Assembly (NCBI RefSeq): GCF_001182785.1
Contig: NZ_CP012099.1
Location: 1,672,501-1,736,500, forward strand
Reading direction: 5' to 3'
DNA length: 64,000 nucleotides
Source of the DNA: Bacillus thuringiensis
Lineage (GTDB): Bacteria; Bacillota; Bacilli; Bacillales; Bacillaceae_G
Below the pieces are notes generated by a model, which saw only the letters and a list, made by a program, of their open reading frames with translations, did not search any database and had not been told where the DNA came from. Positions within the stretch are counted from its first letter, which is position 1, and each line of letters opens with the position of its first letter. A program made the translations under genes and the position numbers. Below are positions 1 through 8,494 of the stretch, piece after piece.

Positions 1-1676
1 GCCCCCGTTTCACTAATATCAAGGACATGGCAAGAAATGATCATATCTTCGGCATATAAAGTACCTGGTAAATTTACTACGAAACGTTCTGAATTTCGAA
101 AACGCGGTCTTTCAAATGCTACAAATAGTGAAGTAACAATAGCTATCCCGTTGTATAGTACCCAGAAAATATTAATATATAAGCTTTCTCTTTCAATATG
201 ATATTGCTCAGGATATAAGAGCATAAGTGTTGCTCGAATCAGTGCAATAATTGTTAAAATGAGTAATACGAGGTGAGGGACGCTTGTAATCCATAAAAAA
301 TGCCTTGTATTATTTTGAACTCCCTTTCTTGTTACATGAAATTGGAACTTTTTACGTAAGAAAGTTTCTGATAAAATAGCAAATCCCATATAAGGAGCCA
401 TAGCAACTTCGTACACATGACTCCACGTAGTTGTGCGTTTCTTATTAGAAACAGCTTTGAAAATAAGCTGTGATGTTAAAAAGGCAGGTGCCCAAAACAT
501 AAATAAGTGCATGAAATTAATTTCTAAACTATAAATATCAAATACTAAAAATAATAGCGGTGCTAGTAAAAATATCATTTTATAAATACCGAAAAACCAA
601 TAATGGATTCCATCTGCATATAAAAGACGCTGCATAAAAGATAATCCTTTTATAGTGAAAGGATTCCATTTCTTTACGACTTGAATATTCCCTCTACACC
701 AGCGGTCACGCTGTTTTAATAAATCACTAAATGTTTCTGGGGATAATCCAACAGCTAGTGTTTCATTGACAAATATAGTTTCCCATTTGTTAGCTTGTAG
801 TAGCATACCAGTTGCCATATCTTCAGTAATAACTCCAGTCGCAAATCCTCCAATTTCTTCAAGCGCAGTGCGACGAAATAGGGCGTTACTACCAACATAC
901 ATCGTAGCATTAAAGCGATCTTTTCCTTCTTCTAACTGCCGCATAAAGAAATCTTGTTCATTGGCGATGTTATCTTCAAAAAACAAATTATATTGGAGAG
1001 GATCAGCATTATAAAAAACTTGTGGTGCTTGAACGAATACAACATTATTTTTAGAAAAATAACCAATCGTTCGCTCTAAAAAGTTAGCTCGTGGTATCAT
1101 ATCAGCATCCATTGTTACGATAATATCACCTTTTGAATGAAGCATCGCATGATTTAAATTTCCAGCTTTTTCATGCTTATTTTCGGTGCGAGTTATGTGC
1201 TGAACAGAAAACTCTGCCGCAAGTTGCTTTACACTTTCACGGCGCCCGTCGTCACAAATATAAATGTTTAGTAACTCTTTCGGATAAGTAATCAACGTAC
1301 AGCCAGCTACAGTACGTTTTAACAAATCGATCGGTTCATTGTAAGTTGCGATAAATATGTCGACAGTAGGTAGTTTTTCAAAATTGGATAATGGTATTTC
1401 TTTTCGTTTATATGGTTTCCATGAAACAATGCTGAAAACGATAGATTGTAAGTAACCAGCCCATTCTGTAATTAACAATATAATACCAGCGATAATACTT
1501 ATGAGATTAATAGTTGGTAACGAATAAAAAGTTCGCCAAATAAGATAAATAGCATTACAAATGAGAAATAGAATAATAAGTAATTTTTTTGACCATAAAT
1601 ATTTGTGTGCAAGGGCGTAAGTAATAATGATTACGAAAAAAATAATACCTAAACCTTCGTATATAGAAAGGCTCAT
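1..1676 (-). CDS. Cellulose-synthase-like glycosyltransferase with PilZ domain (partial)
   Basis: Processive family-2 glycosyltransferase of the BcsA type, probably making an extracellular beta-glucan under cyclic-di-GMP control at the membrane. About 558 codons are visible and the C-terminus lies off the left edge. Hydrophobic segments precede and follow the catalytic domain. Catalytic signatures are seen in order: DDG near residue 142, DAD near 190, TED near 285 and QRDRW near 322. The last visible part begins a PilZ domain with RNSER (RxxxR) and DISETG (DxSxxG), the cyclic-di-GMP binding motifs. The ATG at 1676 follows AAGGAGG. No bcsB-like partner lies upstream inside the window. The polymer made is inferred only. 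Confidence 0.85.
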   Translation of the reverse strand, partial: MSLSIYEGLGIIFFVIIITYALAHKYLWSKKLLIILFLICNAIYLIWRTFYSLPTINLISIIAGIILLITEWAGYLQSIVFSIVSWKPYKRKEIPLSNFEKLPTVDIFIATYNEPIDLLKRTVAGCTLITYPKELLNIYICDDGRRESVKQLAAEFSVQHITRTENKHEKAGNLNHAMLHSKGDIIVTMDADMIPRANFLERTIGYFSKNNVVFVQAPQVFYNADPLQYNLFFEDNIANEQDFFMRQLEEGKDRFNATMYVGSNALFRRTALEEIGGFATGVITEDMATGMLLQANKWETIFVNETLAVGLSPETFSDLLKQRDRWCRGNIQVVKKWNPFTIKGLSFMQRLLYADGIHYWFFGIYKMIFLLAPLLFLVFDIYSLEINFMHLFMFWAPAFLTSQLIFKAVSNKKRTTTWSHVYEVAMAPYMGFAILSETFLRKKFQFHVTRKGVQNNTRHFLWITSVPHLVLLILTIIALIRATLMLLYPEQYHIERESLYINIFWVLYNGIAIVTSLFVAFERPRFRNSERFVVNLPGTLYAEDMIISCHVLDISETG

Positions 1677-1856
1677 ACAATTCCTCCTTTATGTATAGAG
1701 TGGGAAAAATAAAAATATATTATTCGTCTATAGAGATTTAATTATTTCCAGATTATACAATATCACAAAATATAGGGTTAGAGTATAAATTTTACATTTT
1801 CTTATTATAAGCTTAAAAAAATTAGAAGAAATAATAGTTGTATTTTTGATTCATAA

Positions 1857-1892
1857 GAAAAATGCCACTTCAAAAGAGAAGTGGCATTTCTT
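1857..1892 (-). terminator. Intrinsic terminator of sspH
   Basis: A 10-bp stem (AATGCCACTT with AAGTGGCATT, 1861-1888) is followed on the minus strand by a run of T. It lies directly after the sspH stop codon. Confidence 0.8.
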
Positions 1893-2070
1893 ATATTTCC
1901 TCTAAGCTATTAACTGGAACAGTTAATTCGCGTCCTGGGTTTTTTACTTCATATATGCGGGCGGTTTCATTGCTTTCATCGACGTGTTGAATCATAACAG
2001 GCATGCCTTGAAAACTGACATTGGCTTGTTCCGCTGACACAGAAAGCTCTATTGCACGTTGTATATTCAT
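1891..2070 (-). CDS. sspH: H-type small acid-soluble spore protein (SspH)
   Basis: A 59-residue protein that begins MNIQRAIELSVS and contains IQHVDE, TARIYEVKNPG and VPVNSLEE. This is the pattern of the SspH minor small acid-soluble spore proteins, which are made in the forespore and bind in the spore core. The ATG at 2070 has a GGGAGGA ribosome binding site. A terminator follows at once, so it is probably a single-gene unit. Forespore sigma-G control is expected from the family, but I could only see a weak GTATA-type -35 upstream. Confidence 0.88.
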   Translation of the reverse strand: MNIQRAIELSVSAEQANVSFQGMPVMIQHVDESNETARIYEVKNPGRELTVPVNSLEEI

Positions 2071-2136
2071 TTATATTCCTCCCATCATTATTATCTTTGC
2101 TAAAAAAGAGGAATAATATACCATTTAGAGACATTC

Positions 2137-3351
2137 TTAAAGTTTTTGTATTATTTGTAATGTTTCTTTAATAAATGAAGAAAAGATGGAATCAGGATAA
2201 CCATCTATCGTTTGAACTGCTTCTTTTGCTTCTGTCAGAGCAGCTGGTTTATCTTGAAGTTCTATATGACACAGGGCACGATATGATCCAGCTGTTAATA
2301 ACCATGACTGATCAAGTGGATGACTCATATAATCTGGAATATTAGCACGTTTTAATGTTTCTAAAGCTTCCTCGTAACGTTTTAAACCATACAGAGATTT
2401 TCCTTTTTCAAGATAATACAATCCATCGTCTTGAAAAATCGGTACATCTTTTAGTTTTTCTCGGAATTGTTCTAAATGTTCTAATGCAATTGTATATTCA
2501 TTCGTAACGGTATTGTAGTAATAAGCTTTTAATATATCTATATTTGCAGCGGATAAAGTATCTTCTGTAAAAATGGCAAATTGCTCCGATTTTTTTATGT
2601 AATATAAATATCGCTCTTTATCTGTTGTAATGATTTTTTGATAAGATAAAATACGGTAAAATTCATCTGTTTTATAATAAACTTGATGTTTTTTTGAAAA
2701 TGCAAGTGCATCTAAAATGATTTTTTCACATTTTTCATAATTACCATATGCGAGTAAAATAATTGCTTCTTTTAAATATAATTGTATATGTGTAATAAGA
2801 TCCATTTCTAAATTCTTCGTTTTATATTCATCGCGAATTTTGGTAATCAACTGTAAACATTCTTTATATTTTTTCCGTTTGTAGAGCATATAGTAAAACA
2901 GTAGTTTCGTTTCAGTACTTTCGCGATACAAAGTATATTTTTCAAATATAGAAACAGCTGTTTCAACGTAATATTCAATATTGTAATCGTTCATAATAGC
3001 CGCTCCAGTTATGAACTGTTTATATAAACGTGCTGTATTTAAAGTAAGAGGTAGTTCTTTTTGAACGATAGGTAGTAAAGTTTCATATACTTCATCGCAT
3101 TTATTTGCTTTTATTAATGGCTCCATTTTTTGAATGAGTGCTACAATTTCTACATCATCTTCTTCTAATAAAAAACTCGTTTCACATCCAAGTTTTTCAG
3201 CAATATATTGTAATGTTTTCATGGAAGGCGTAGCTTTTCCATTTTCAATTTGGCTGAGCATACTTTTTGTCAGTTCTGAACCTGCTAGTTCTGTTTGCGT
3301 AAGCTTTTTTTCTTTTCGCAATGCTTTAATTTTTTCTCCGAGAGTAGTCAT
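2137..3351 (-). CDS. XRE-family HTH regulator with TPR-like C-terminus
   Basis: A 404-residue regulator. Residues 5-62 form a Cro/C1-type helix-turn-helix (LGEKIKALRKEKKLTQTELA and the SMLSQIENGKATPS recognition region). The remainder is helical and TPR-like, as in the PlcR/NprR/Rgg style of peptide- or ligand-sensing regulators. It is transcribed away from an MFS transporter gene, and the 119-bp gap carries two near-identical 21-bp palindromes, one beside each gene. It therefore probably represses itself and the transporter. No signal-peptide gene of the Phr/PapR kind was seen next to it, so the ligand may be the transported drug or a distant peptide. Confidence 0.85.
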   Translation of the reverse strand: MTTLGEKIKALRKEKKLTQTELAGSELTKSMLSQIENGKATPSMKTLQYIAEKLGCETSFLLEEDDVEIVALIQKMEPLIKANKCDEVYETLLPIVQKELPLTLNTARLYKQFITGAAIMNDYNIEYYVETAVSIFEKYTLYRESTETKLLFYYMLYKRKKYKECLQLITKIRDEYKTKNLEMDLITHIQLYLKEAIILLAYGNYEKCEKIILDALAFSKKHQVYYKTDEFYRILSYQKIITTDKERYLYYIKKSEQFAIFTEDTLSAANIDILKAYYYNTVTNEYTIALEHLEQFREKLKDVPIFQDDGLYYLEKGKSLYGLKRYEEALETLKRANIPDYMSHPLDQSWLLTAGSYRALCHIELQDKPAALTEAKEAVQTIDGYPDSIFSSFIKETLQIIQKL

Positions 3352-3374
3352 ATTGTAGCTCCTTTATGAATAAA

Positions 3375-3395
3375 AAGTTAAATGTGATTAAACTT
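3375..3395. promoter_or_regulatory. Operator 1 between XRE regulator and MFS gene
   Basis: A 21-bp imperfect palindrome of the form AAGTTWAA-N5-TTWAACTT, 24 bp upstream of the regulator start. A second copy lies at 3430-3450. Binding by the XRE protein is inferred from position. Confidence 0.6.
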
Positions 3396-3429
3396 TTGGT
3401 TGTAAAAGTTGGAAAGTTGATTATATAAT

Positions 3430-3450
3430 AAGTTTAACACAATTTAACTT
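3430..3450. promoter_or_regulatory. Operator 2 between XRE regulator and MFS gene
   Basis: Second copy of the AAGTTWAA-N5-TTWAACTT palindrome, 20 bp upstream of the MFS start and just before its ribosome binding site. The centres of the two copies are 55 bp apart. Confidence 0.6.
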
Positions 3451-3470
3451 TTAAGGGGAGAGAGTCAAAA

Positions 3471-4739
3471 ATGGGAGATATAAGTATAGGACAACATGAT
3501 TCAAGAATGAAGATTGCAACGAGAAATATCATTTTAATGATGATTGGAAAAATGACGTCTTTATTAGGCGCAGGTATTTATACGTTCGCAATGGGGTTAT
3601 ATGTATTAAAGACTACTGGTTCAGGGATGGGGTTTGCAATTACGCTCGTTTGCGGATCACTTCCAAGGATGATCTGTGGTCCAATTGCTGGTGCTGTAGC
3701 AGACCGTGTGAATCGAAAATGGCTTGTCATTGGTACTGATTTATTAAGTAGTTTAACGATGCTTAGTATGTTTATTCTTGCTACTATATTTGGACCATCA
3801 CTTCTTTTTATTTATATTTCAGCAGCATTATTATCAATTTGTGCAAGTTTTTATTCCGTTGCATTAACTTCGTCTATTCCGAGTTTAGTAGATGAAGGAC
3901 GTATTCAAAAAGCGAGTGCTTTAAATCAAACGGCGGCTTCTTTATCAAATATTTTAGGGCCGATTATTGGCGGAGTTGTATATGGTTTCTTTTCAATTAA
4001 ATCGTTTTTCCTATTAAATAGTATTACGTTCTTTTTAGCAGTTATTTTGCAATTATTTATCGTATTTGATTTATATAAAAAAGAAGTGGCTGAGAGTACA
4101 GAGCATTTCTTGACGAGTATAAAAGAAGGTTTTTTATATGTAAAAAGACAACGTGAAATATATGGTTTAATGAAAATAGCATTGTGGGTAAACTTTTTTG
4201 CGTGTGGTCTAACAGTTGCACTTCCATACATTATCGTCCATACATTGCATTTATCTTCAAAGCAACTCGGTACTGTAGAGGGAATGTTAGCAGTCGGGAT
4301 GTTAATGGGAGCGATTGCTTTATCAGTGCGTAAAGAAGTGAATAATCCGTTTCGTTCTATTTATACTGGACTGTTTTTGTTTGCAGGTTTAAGTTTATGT
4401 ACAGTCTTTCCGTTGTTAGTTATCATTCCAAAATTAGCAAGTTTTATTTACTATATTGCTTTTATGATGTTAACTGGTATAGCAATTATGATTGTAAACA
4501 TTCCAATGCAAGTACATATGCAAAAAACGACAGACCCGAGCTACCTAGGGCGTGTGTTTGGCCTACTTGAAACAATTGCGACTGCAATCGCACCACTTGG
4601 TATGATTGTATATGGACTACTATTAGATATGTTGCCAACTAGCATTGTTATGATGACAATAGGCGGAGGTTTATTGTTAGTTGTATTAGTTGGAGTAAAG
4701 CAACATATGGCGAAAAAACAAGTAGATGTGTCCGCTTAA
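3471..4739 (+). CDS. MFS transporter, probable drug exporter
   Basis: A 422-residue membrane protein with about 12 hydrophobic segments. It carries an MFS motif-A-like loop (GAVADRVNRKW, near residues 78-88) and overall resembles the MdrA/YfmO/macrolide-type exporters with an even spread of helices. The ATG at 3471 follows AAGGGGAGAG. It is expected to export a small molecule across the cytoplasmic membrane using the proton gradient. The divergent XRE-TPR gene and the shared twin operators make it the likely target of that regulator. The substrate cannot be told from sequence. Confidence 0.85.
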   Translation: MGDISIGQHDSRMKIATRNIILMMIGKMTSLLGAGIYTFAMGLYVLKTTGSGMGFAITLVCGSLPRMICGPIAGAVADRVNRKWLVIGTDLLSSLTMLSMFILATIFGPSLLFIYISAALLSICASFYSVALTSSIPSLVDEGRIQKASALNQTAASLSNILGPIIGGVVYGFFSIKSFFLLNSITFFLAVILQLFIVFDLYKKEVAESTEHFLTSIKEGFLYVKRQREIYGLMKIALWVNFFACGLTVALPYIIVHTLHLSSKQLGTVEGMLAVGMLMGAIALSVRKEVNNPFRSIYTGLFLFAGLSLCTVFPLLVIIPKLASFIYYIAFMMLTGIAIMIVNIPMQVHMQKTTDPSYLGRVFGLLETIATAIAPLGMIVYGLLLDMLPTSIVMMTIGGGLLLVVLVGVKQHMAKKQVDVSA

Positions 4740-4803
4740 AAATAAGAAAATAATAAAAATTTGACTTATTATTATAAAAATGACTAAATTGGTATTTTAG
4801 TTT

Positions 4804-4832
4804 TTGAAACTCTTTTTCATGTATGTTAAAGT
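4804..4832 (+). promoter_or_regulatory. Probable sigma-A promoter of the lipoprotein gene
   Basis: TTGAAA (4804-4809), a 17-bp spacer and TAAAGT (4827-4832), placed 34 bp upstream of the chosen ATG. Confidence 0.4.
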
Positions 4833-4865
4833 AAAGTGAGCTTGCAAAGAAAAGGAGACAACAGC

Positions 4866-5390
4866 ATGAAAAAATTAAGTTTTGTTATGCTTTTTCTATT
4901 AGTCGTAATGGCTGGATGTAGCAATTATGACACATATATTGAAACAGGTATGCAATCATTGAAAGATGAAAAGTATAGTGATGCAACAATGTGGTTCGAA
5001 AAAGCAGAAAAAGAGAAATCAGGAAATGAAGCCAAACCATATAAAGAAGTTGCTGAGAAAATGGATCACGGAGCAACAGCATTAAAAGACGGTAAGTATT
5101 TAGAAGCGAAAGACATTGCAAATGAAGTGTTACAAAAGAAAAAAGATGATGGACTTGAAAAAGCCGTAACATCAAATGCAGAGAATATGCTTCAAAAAGC
5201 AAAAGATGTGGAAGAGAAAGTAAATGAAAGAGTGGCAAAGCGTAGAAAGGTAGAAGAAGAAGGAATCGATAAAATTATTAAAGCTGTCGATAGTATAGAT
5301 GAAGTGAAAGAAAAAGAGAAGAAAGTATCAGAAGCATTAGATAAGGCTGAAGAGGCGCAAGCAAAAATTGAGGCAAAGAAAAATAAATAG
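4866..5390 (+). CDS. Putative lipoprotein with TPR-like and coiled-coil regions
   Basis: A 174-residue lipoprotein. A short basic N-terminus and hydrophobic stretch end in VVMAGC, a lipobox whose Cys is near residue 18, so export and lipid anchoring are expected. The body begins with one TPR-like repeat (SLKDEKYSDATMWFEKAEKE) and continues as a charged Lys/Glu-rich helical region likely to form a coiled coil. I chose ATG 4866 over an in-frame upstream GTG at 4836 because AAAGGAGA lies just before it and the signal peptide starts there. No specific function is recognised. Confidence 0.75.
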   Translation: MKKLSFVMLFLLVVMAGCSNYDTYIETGMQSLKDEKYSDATMWFEKAEKEKSGNEAKPYKEVAEKMDHGATALKDGKYLEAKDIANEVLQKKKDDGLEKAVTSNAENMLQKAKDVEEKVNERVAKRRKVEEEGIDKIIKAVDSIDEVKEKEKKVSEALDKAEEAQAKIEAKKNK

Positions 5391-5400
5391 ATTTATAGTT

Positions 5401-5440
5401 TAAAAGGCTGTCGTGCATAACGACAGCCTTTTAATTTTTT
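5401..5440. terminator. Bidirectional terminator
   Basis: Stem AAAAGGCTGTCG/CGACAGCCTTTT with T-rich flanks on both sides, between the convergent lipoprotein and LysR genes. Confidence 0.85.
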
Positions 5441-6324
5441 GTTGCAAATGAAGTGATGCTCTGTAGTAAAAAAGAAATGATTTTAGAATTCCATCTGTCC
5501 TCATGATGAATCGTATAAATGTTACGCTGAAATTCAAATTCAGGGATTGGTATATAGCATAGCTCATTTCGTTGTATTTCTTGCTCGATAGCAAGTTTAG
5601 AAATAAAGGCAATTCCATTACCATATTTTAAAATTTGTTTCATCGTTTCTAATGAGTCTAATTCAATTTCAGATTGGAATGTAATGTTGTGCGCTAACGT
5701 CCATTGTGTAAGTAAATCTCTCGTTGTAGATGGATTACGATGCAATAGTATGCGTTCCTTTTCGATATTTTGTAACGATACATTGTCTTTCTTTGAAAAA
5801 TGATGTTCTTTGGAAAAGGCAAGAACAAGTGTATCGGGCATTATATTCGTTTGTTTTAAAAGTGGTTCATCAAATGGAGCAGCGGAAATTATCCCAAGAT
5901 CGATTTCGTGATTTTGTAGCATCATTCGAATTTCAGGGGCTGTTTTCACTAGTAGTGTTATTTTTATATTTGGAAATTCACATTGAAATTGATGAACGAC
6001 TTCTGGCAAAAGATAAGTCGCTGGTACATAACTAGCACCAATTGTTATAGCACCTTTATGAAAATCTTTAAACTCTTGCGTGACACGTCTAGCTTCTTTC
6101 ATAAGTGCATCTATTTTAGAAGCATAATGATGCAAAGCCTCACCAGCTTCTGTTAAGAAATACCTTCCAGAACGTAATTCGAATAAAGACACACCGAGTT
6201 CTTCTTCTAAGCTTTTTATATGAAATGTAATAGTTGGTTGTTTAACGCCAAGTTTTTCTGCAACGATTGTAAGCTTTTTGTATTTCTTAATAAGTACTAC
6301 AATTTCTAATTTTAAGAGATTCAT
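5431..6324 (-). CDS. LysR-family transcriptional regulator
   Basis: A 297-residue LTTR. The N-terminal winged helix-turn-helix (residues 1-60) contains KLTIVAEKLGVKQPTITFHIKSLE and the linker helix follows. The rest is a periplasmic-binding-protein-like effector domain. It is divergent from the ABC importer operon starting at 6487. A dyad TATAG-N7-CTATA at 6353-6369 in the shared control region is a classic LTTR box, so it probably controls the importer and itself. The inducer could be the imported solute or a metabolite of it. Confidence 0.88.
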   Translation of the reverse strand: MNLLKLEIVVLIKKYKKLTIVAEKLGVKQPTITFHIKSLEEELGVSLFELRSGRYFLTEAGEALHHYASKIDALMKEARRVTQEFKDFHKGAITIGASYVPATYLLPEVVHQFQCEFPNIKITLLVKTAPEIRMMLQNHEIDLGIISAAPFDEPLLKQTNIMPDTLVLAFSKEHHFSKKDNVSLQNIEKERILLHRNPSTTRDLLTQWTLAHNITFQSEIELDSLETMKQILKYGNGIAFISKLAIEQEIQRNELCYIPIPEFEFQRNIYTIHHEDRWNSKIISFLLQSITSFATKN

Positions 6325-6351
6325 TATGAATTGCCGCCTTTTTTATTTTAA

Positions 6352-6370
6352 CTATAGAAAAAATCTATAG
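6352..6370. promoter_or_regulatory. LTTR box (ATAG-N7-CTAT) between lysR and ABC operon
   Basis: Perfect dyad CTATAG-AAAAAAT-CTATAG, matching the T-N11-A layout of LysR-type binding sites. It lies 28 bp upstream of the LysR start and 37 bp upstream of the -35 of the ABC promoter. Confidence 0.6.
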
Positions 6371-6406
6371 AAATAAATAGTTTATTAAAAGTTTTTTAAT
6401 TTAATC

Positions 6407-6434
6407 TTTACAGTACATTAACATTCATTATAAA
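6407..6434 (+). promoter_or_regulatory. Probable promoter of the ABC importer operon
   Basis: TTTACA (6407-6412), a 16-bp spacer and TATAAA (6429-6434), downstream of the LTTR box and 53 bp before the ATPase start. Confidence 0.45.
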
Positions 6435-6486
6435 TCTTCCATATAGAATGAAAGCAGGTTAAGAATGAGGGGAGAGAGGTGAAGCA

Positions 6487-7479
6487 ATGGATATTAAAAT
6501 TAGTGGATTAGAAAAGACATTTGGAAAAACACAGGCGTTAAAGCCGTTGCAGATTGTAATGAAACAAGGGGAATTCACTACACTTTTAGGGCCTTCGGGG
6601 TGTGGAAAAACGACTTTACTTAGAATGATAGCAGGGCTTGAAGAACCGGATAAGGGAGAAATATATTTTGGAGACCAGTGCATGTATTCTGCTACAAAAA
6701 AGATAAAGACATCTCCTCATGAACGGAATATCGGTATGGTATTTCAAGATTTTGCTTTATGGCCGCACATGACTGTTTTTGAAAATGTTGCATTTGGTTT
6801 AAGGGCTACAAAGCAAACGAATCATTTACGAGAAAAAGTAGAAGATGCGATAAAGCGAGTTCGCTTGCAAGGTATGGAGAAAAGGTATCCACACGAACTT
6901 TCTGGTGGACAGCAACAACGTGTCGCATTCGCTAGAGCAATTGTAACAAAACCTCATTTTATTTTGTTTGATGAACCACTAAGTGCACTCGATGCAATTT
7001 TGCGAGAAGAAATGAGAATAGAGCTTATGGATATCGTTCATTCCATTGGTTTAACTGCACTGTATGTCACTCACGACCAAACAGAAGCAATGTCAATGTC
7101 AGACCAAATTATTGTCATGAAACAAGGAGAAGTATTACAAAAAGGAACACCGGAAGATATTTATGTGAAACCGTCTCATGAATTTGTTGCCAAATTTATT
7201 GGTAAGGCGAATTGGCTTGTAGAGGGTAAGAAAATGATTCGTCCAGAGCATGTGAGTTGGACAAAAAATGATGTGTGCGAAATGTATACAGGTGAAATTA
7301 AGCACGTTACATATGTAGGGGAACGTTATGAAGTGAAAATAAATATGGGGACTTTAGGCATTTGGACAGCCTATAACAATAGTAAGCTAAGCATCGGGAA
7401 ACCAGTATCGTTATATGTACCAAAAAAATGTATTCATCATATAGGGGGAGAATCGTATGAAGAAATTCAGTTCGCTTAA
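6487..7479 (+). CDS. ABC importer ATP-binding protein (2-aminoethylphosphonate/iron type)
   Basis: A 330-residue ATPase of the FbpC/PotA/PhnT class. Walker A GPSGCGKTT lies near residues 36-44, the Q-loop within GMVFQDFALWP, the signature ELSGGQQQRVAFARA near 138, Walker B ILFDEPLSALD near 160 and the switch His in YVTHDQTEAMS. A C-terminal TOBE-like region follows. It is the first gene of an operon: its end overlaps the binding-protein gene by 23 bp. The start has a GGGGAGAGAGGTGA ribosome binding site. It energises uptake through the fused permease at 8495. Confidence 0.9.
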   Translation: MDIKISGLEKTFGKTQALKPLQIVMKQGEFTTLLGPSGCGKTTLLRMIAGLEEPDKGEIYFGDQCMYSATKKIKTSPHERNIGMVFQDFALWPHMTVFENVAFGLRATKQTNHLREKVEDAIKRVRLQGMEKRYPHELSGGQQQRVAFARAIVTKPHFILFDEPLSALDAILREEMRIELMDIVHSIGLTALYVTHDQTEAMSMSDQIIVMKQGEVLQKGTPEDIYVKPSHEFVAKFIGKANWLVEGKKMIRPEHVSWTKNDVCEMYTGEIKHVTYVGERYEVKINMGTLGIWTAYNNSKLSIGKPVSLYVPKKCIHHIGGESYEEIQFA

Positions 7480-8482
7480 GTCTTTATTTGTATGTACTTT
7501 ACTATTTTCTACTGTAGTAACAGGTTGTAGTTCAAAGACAGGTAATGCAGATGCAAAGAGTAAAAATTCGAATGAAAAGAAAATTGTTGTATATAGTGCA
7601 GGACCAAAAGGATTAGCAGAAAAAATACAAAAGGACTTTGAAAAGAAAACTGGTATAAAAGTGGAAATGTTTCAAGGGACAACTGGAAAAATTTTAGCGA
7701 GAATGGAAGCTGAAAAGAAAAATCCAGTCGTTGATGTTGTCGTACTCGCTTCTTTACCAGCGATGGAAGGATTAAAGAAAGAGGGGCAAACGTTAGCTTA
7801 TAAAGAAGCGAAACAAGCTGATAAGCTTCGTCCAGAATGGTCAGATGATAAAGGAAATTATTTCGGGTATAGTGCTTCAGCATTAGGAATTGTATACAAT
7901 ACAAAAAATGTGAAGACAGCACCTGAAGATTGGAGCGATATAACGAAAGGAGAATGGAAAGGGAAAGCGAATCTTCCAGATCCAGCACTTTCAGGTTCAG
8001 CATTAGATTTTGTAACAGGATACGTGAAAAAGAATGGACAAGATGGATGGAATTTATTTGAGCAGCTTAAGAAAAATGAAGTTACAGTAGCAGGAGCAAA
8101 TCAGGAAGCGTTAGCCCCAGTTGTGACAGGTGCGAAAGATATGGTCATTGCGGGTGTTGATTATATGACGTATAGCGCAAAAGCAAAGGGTGAACCTGTT
8201 GATATTGTATATCCAAAAAGCGGAACAGTTATTAGCCCACGTGCAGCGGGGATTATGAAGGATAGTAAAAATGTTGAAGGTGCAAAAGAGTTTATTGATT
8301 ATTTATTATCCGATGATGTACAAAAACAAGTTGCTAAAGCGTATTTATTGCCTGGTAGAACAGATATAAAAGCTGAAAATAGACCAAATGTAGAAGAGAT
8401 TCCAGTATTAAATATTGATTGGAAAACAGTTGAGAAAGAGCAAGATGAAATAGGAAAACAATTTAAGAAAGTATTTCAATAA
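7457..8482 (+). CDS. ABC importer substrate-binding lipoprotein
   Basis: A 341-residue binding protein with a signal peptide ending in VVTGCSS (lipobox Cys near residue 24). The body has the FbpA/PhnS-type fold: KIVVYSAGP start, GTTGKILARMEAE hinge region and a C-terminal YLLPGRTDI. Ferric-binding FbpA proteins usually bind iron through adjacent Tyr-Tyr near the middle. Here the matching stretch reads GVDYMTYS, without the pair, which favours an organic anion such as 2-aminoethylphosphonate over iron. The ATG at 7457 is preceded by AGGGGGAG, inside the end of the ATPase gene. Confidence 0.85.
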   Translation: MKKFSSLKSLFVCTLLFSTVVTGCSSKTGNADAKSKNSNEKKIVVYSAGPKGLAEKIQKDFEKKTGIKVEMFQGTTGKILARMEAEKKNPVVDVVVLASLPAMEGLKKEGQTLAYKEAKQADKLRPEWSDDKGNYFGYSASALGIVYNTKNVKTAPEDWSDITKGEWKGKANLPDPALSGSALDFVTGYVKKNGQDGWNLFEQLKKNEVTVAGANQEALAPVVTGAKDMVIAGVDYMTYSAKAKGEPVDIVYPKSGTVISPRAAGIMKDSKNVEGAKEFIDYLLSDDVQKQVAKAYLLPGRTDIKAENRPNVEEIPVLNIDWKTVEKEQDEIGKQFKKVFQ

Positions 8483-8494
8483 GATGGTGATTCC

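Noticed and set aside
4885..5238. Minus-strand ORF inside the lipoprotein gene
   Set aside because: It is a shadow of the Lys/Glu-rich coding sequence, with Leu/His/Ser-biased composition and no ribosome binding site. The same applies to the other long antisense frames inside clear genes.
7457..8482. Ferric-iron binding protein (FbpA) as the firm call
   Set aside because: The adjacent Tyr-Tyr pair that binds iron in FbpA is not seen, and no Fur box was found before the operon. The call was left open, with organic phosphonate preferred.
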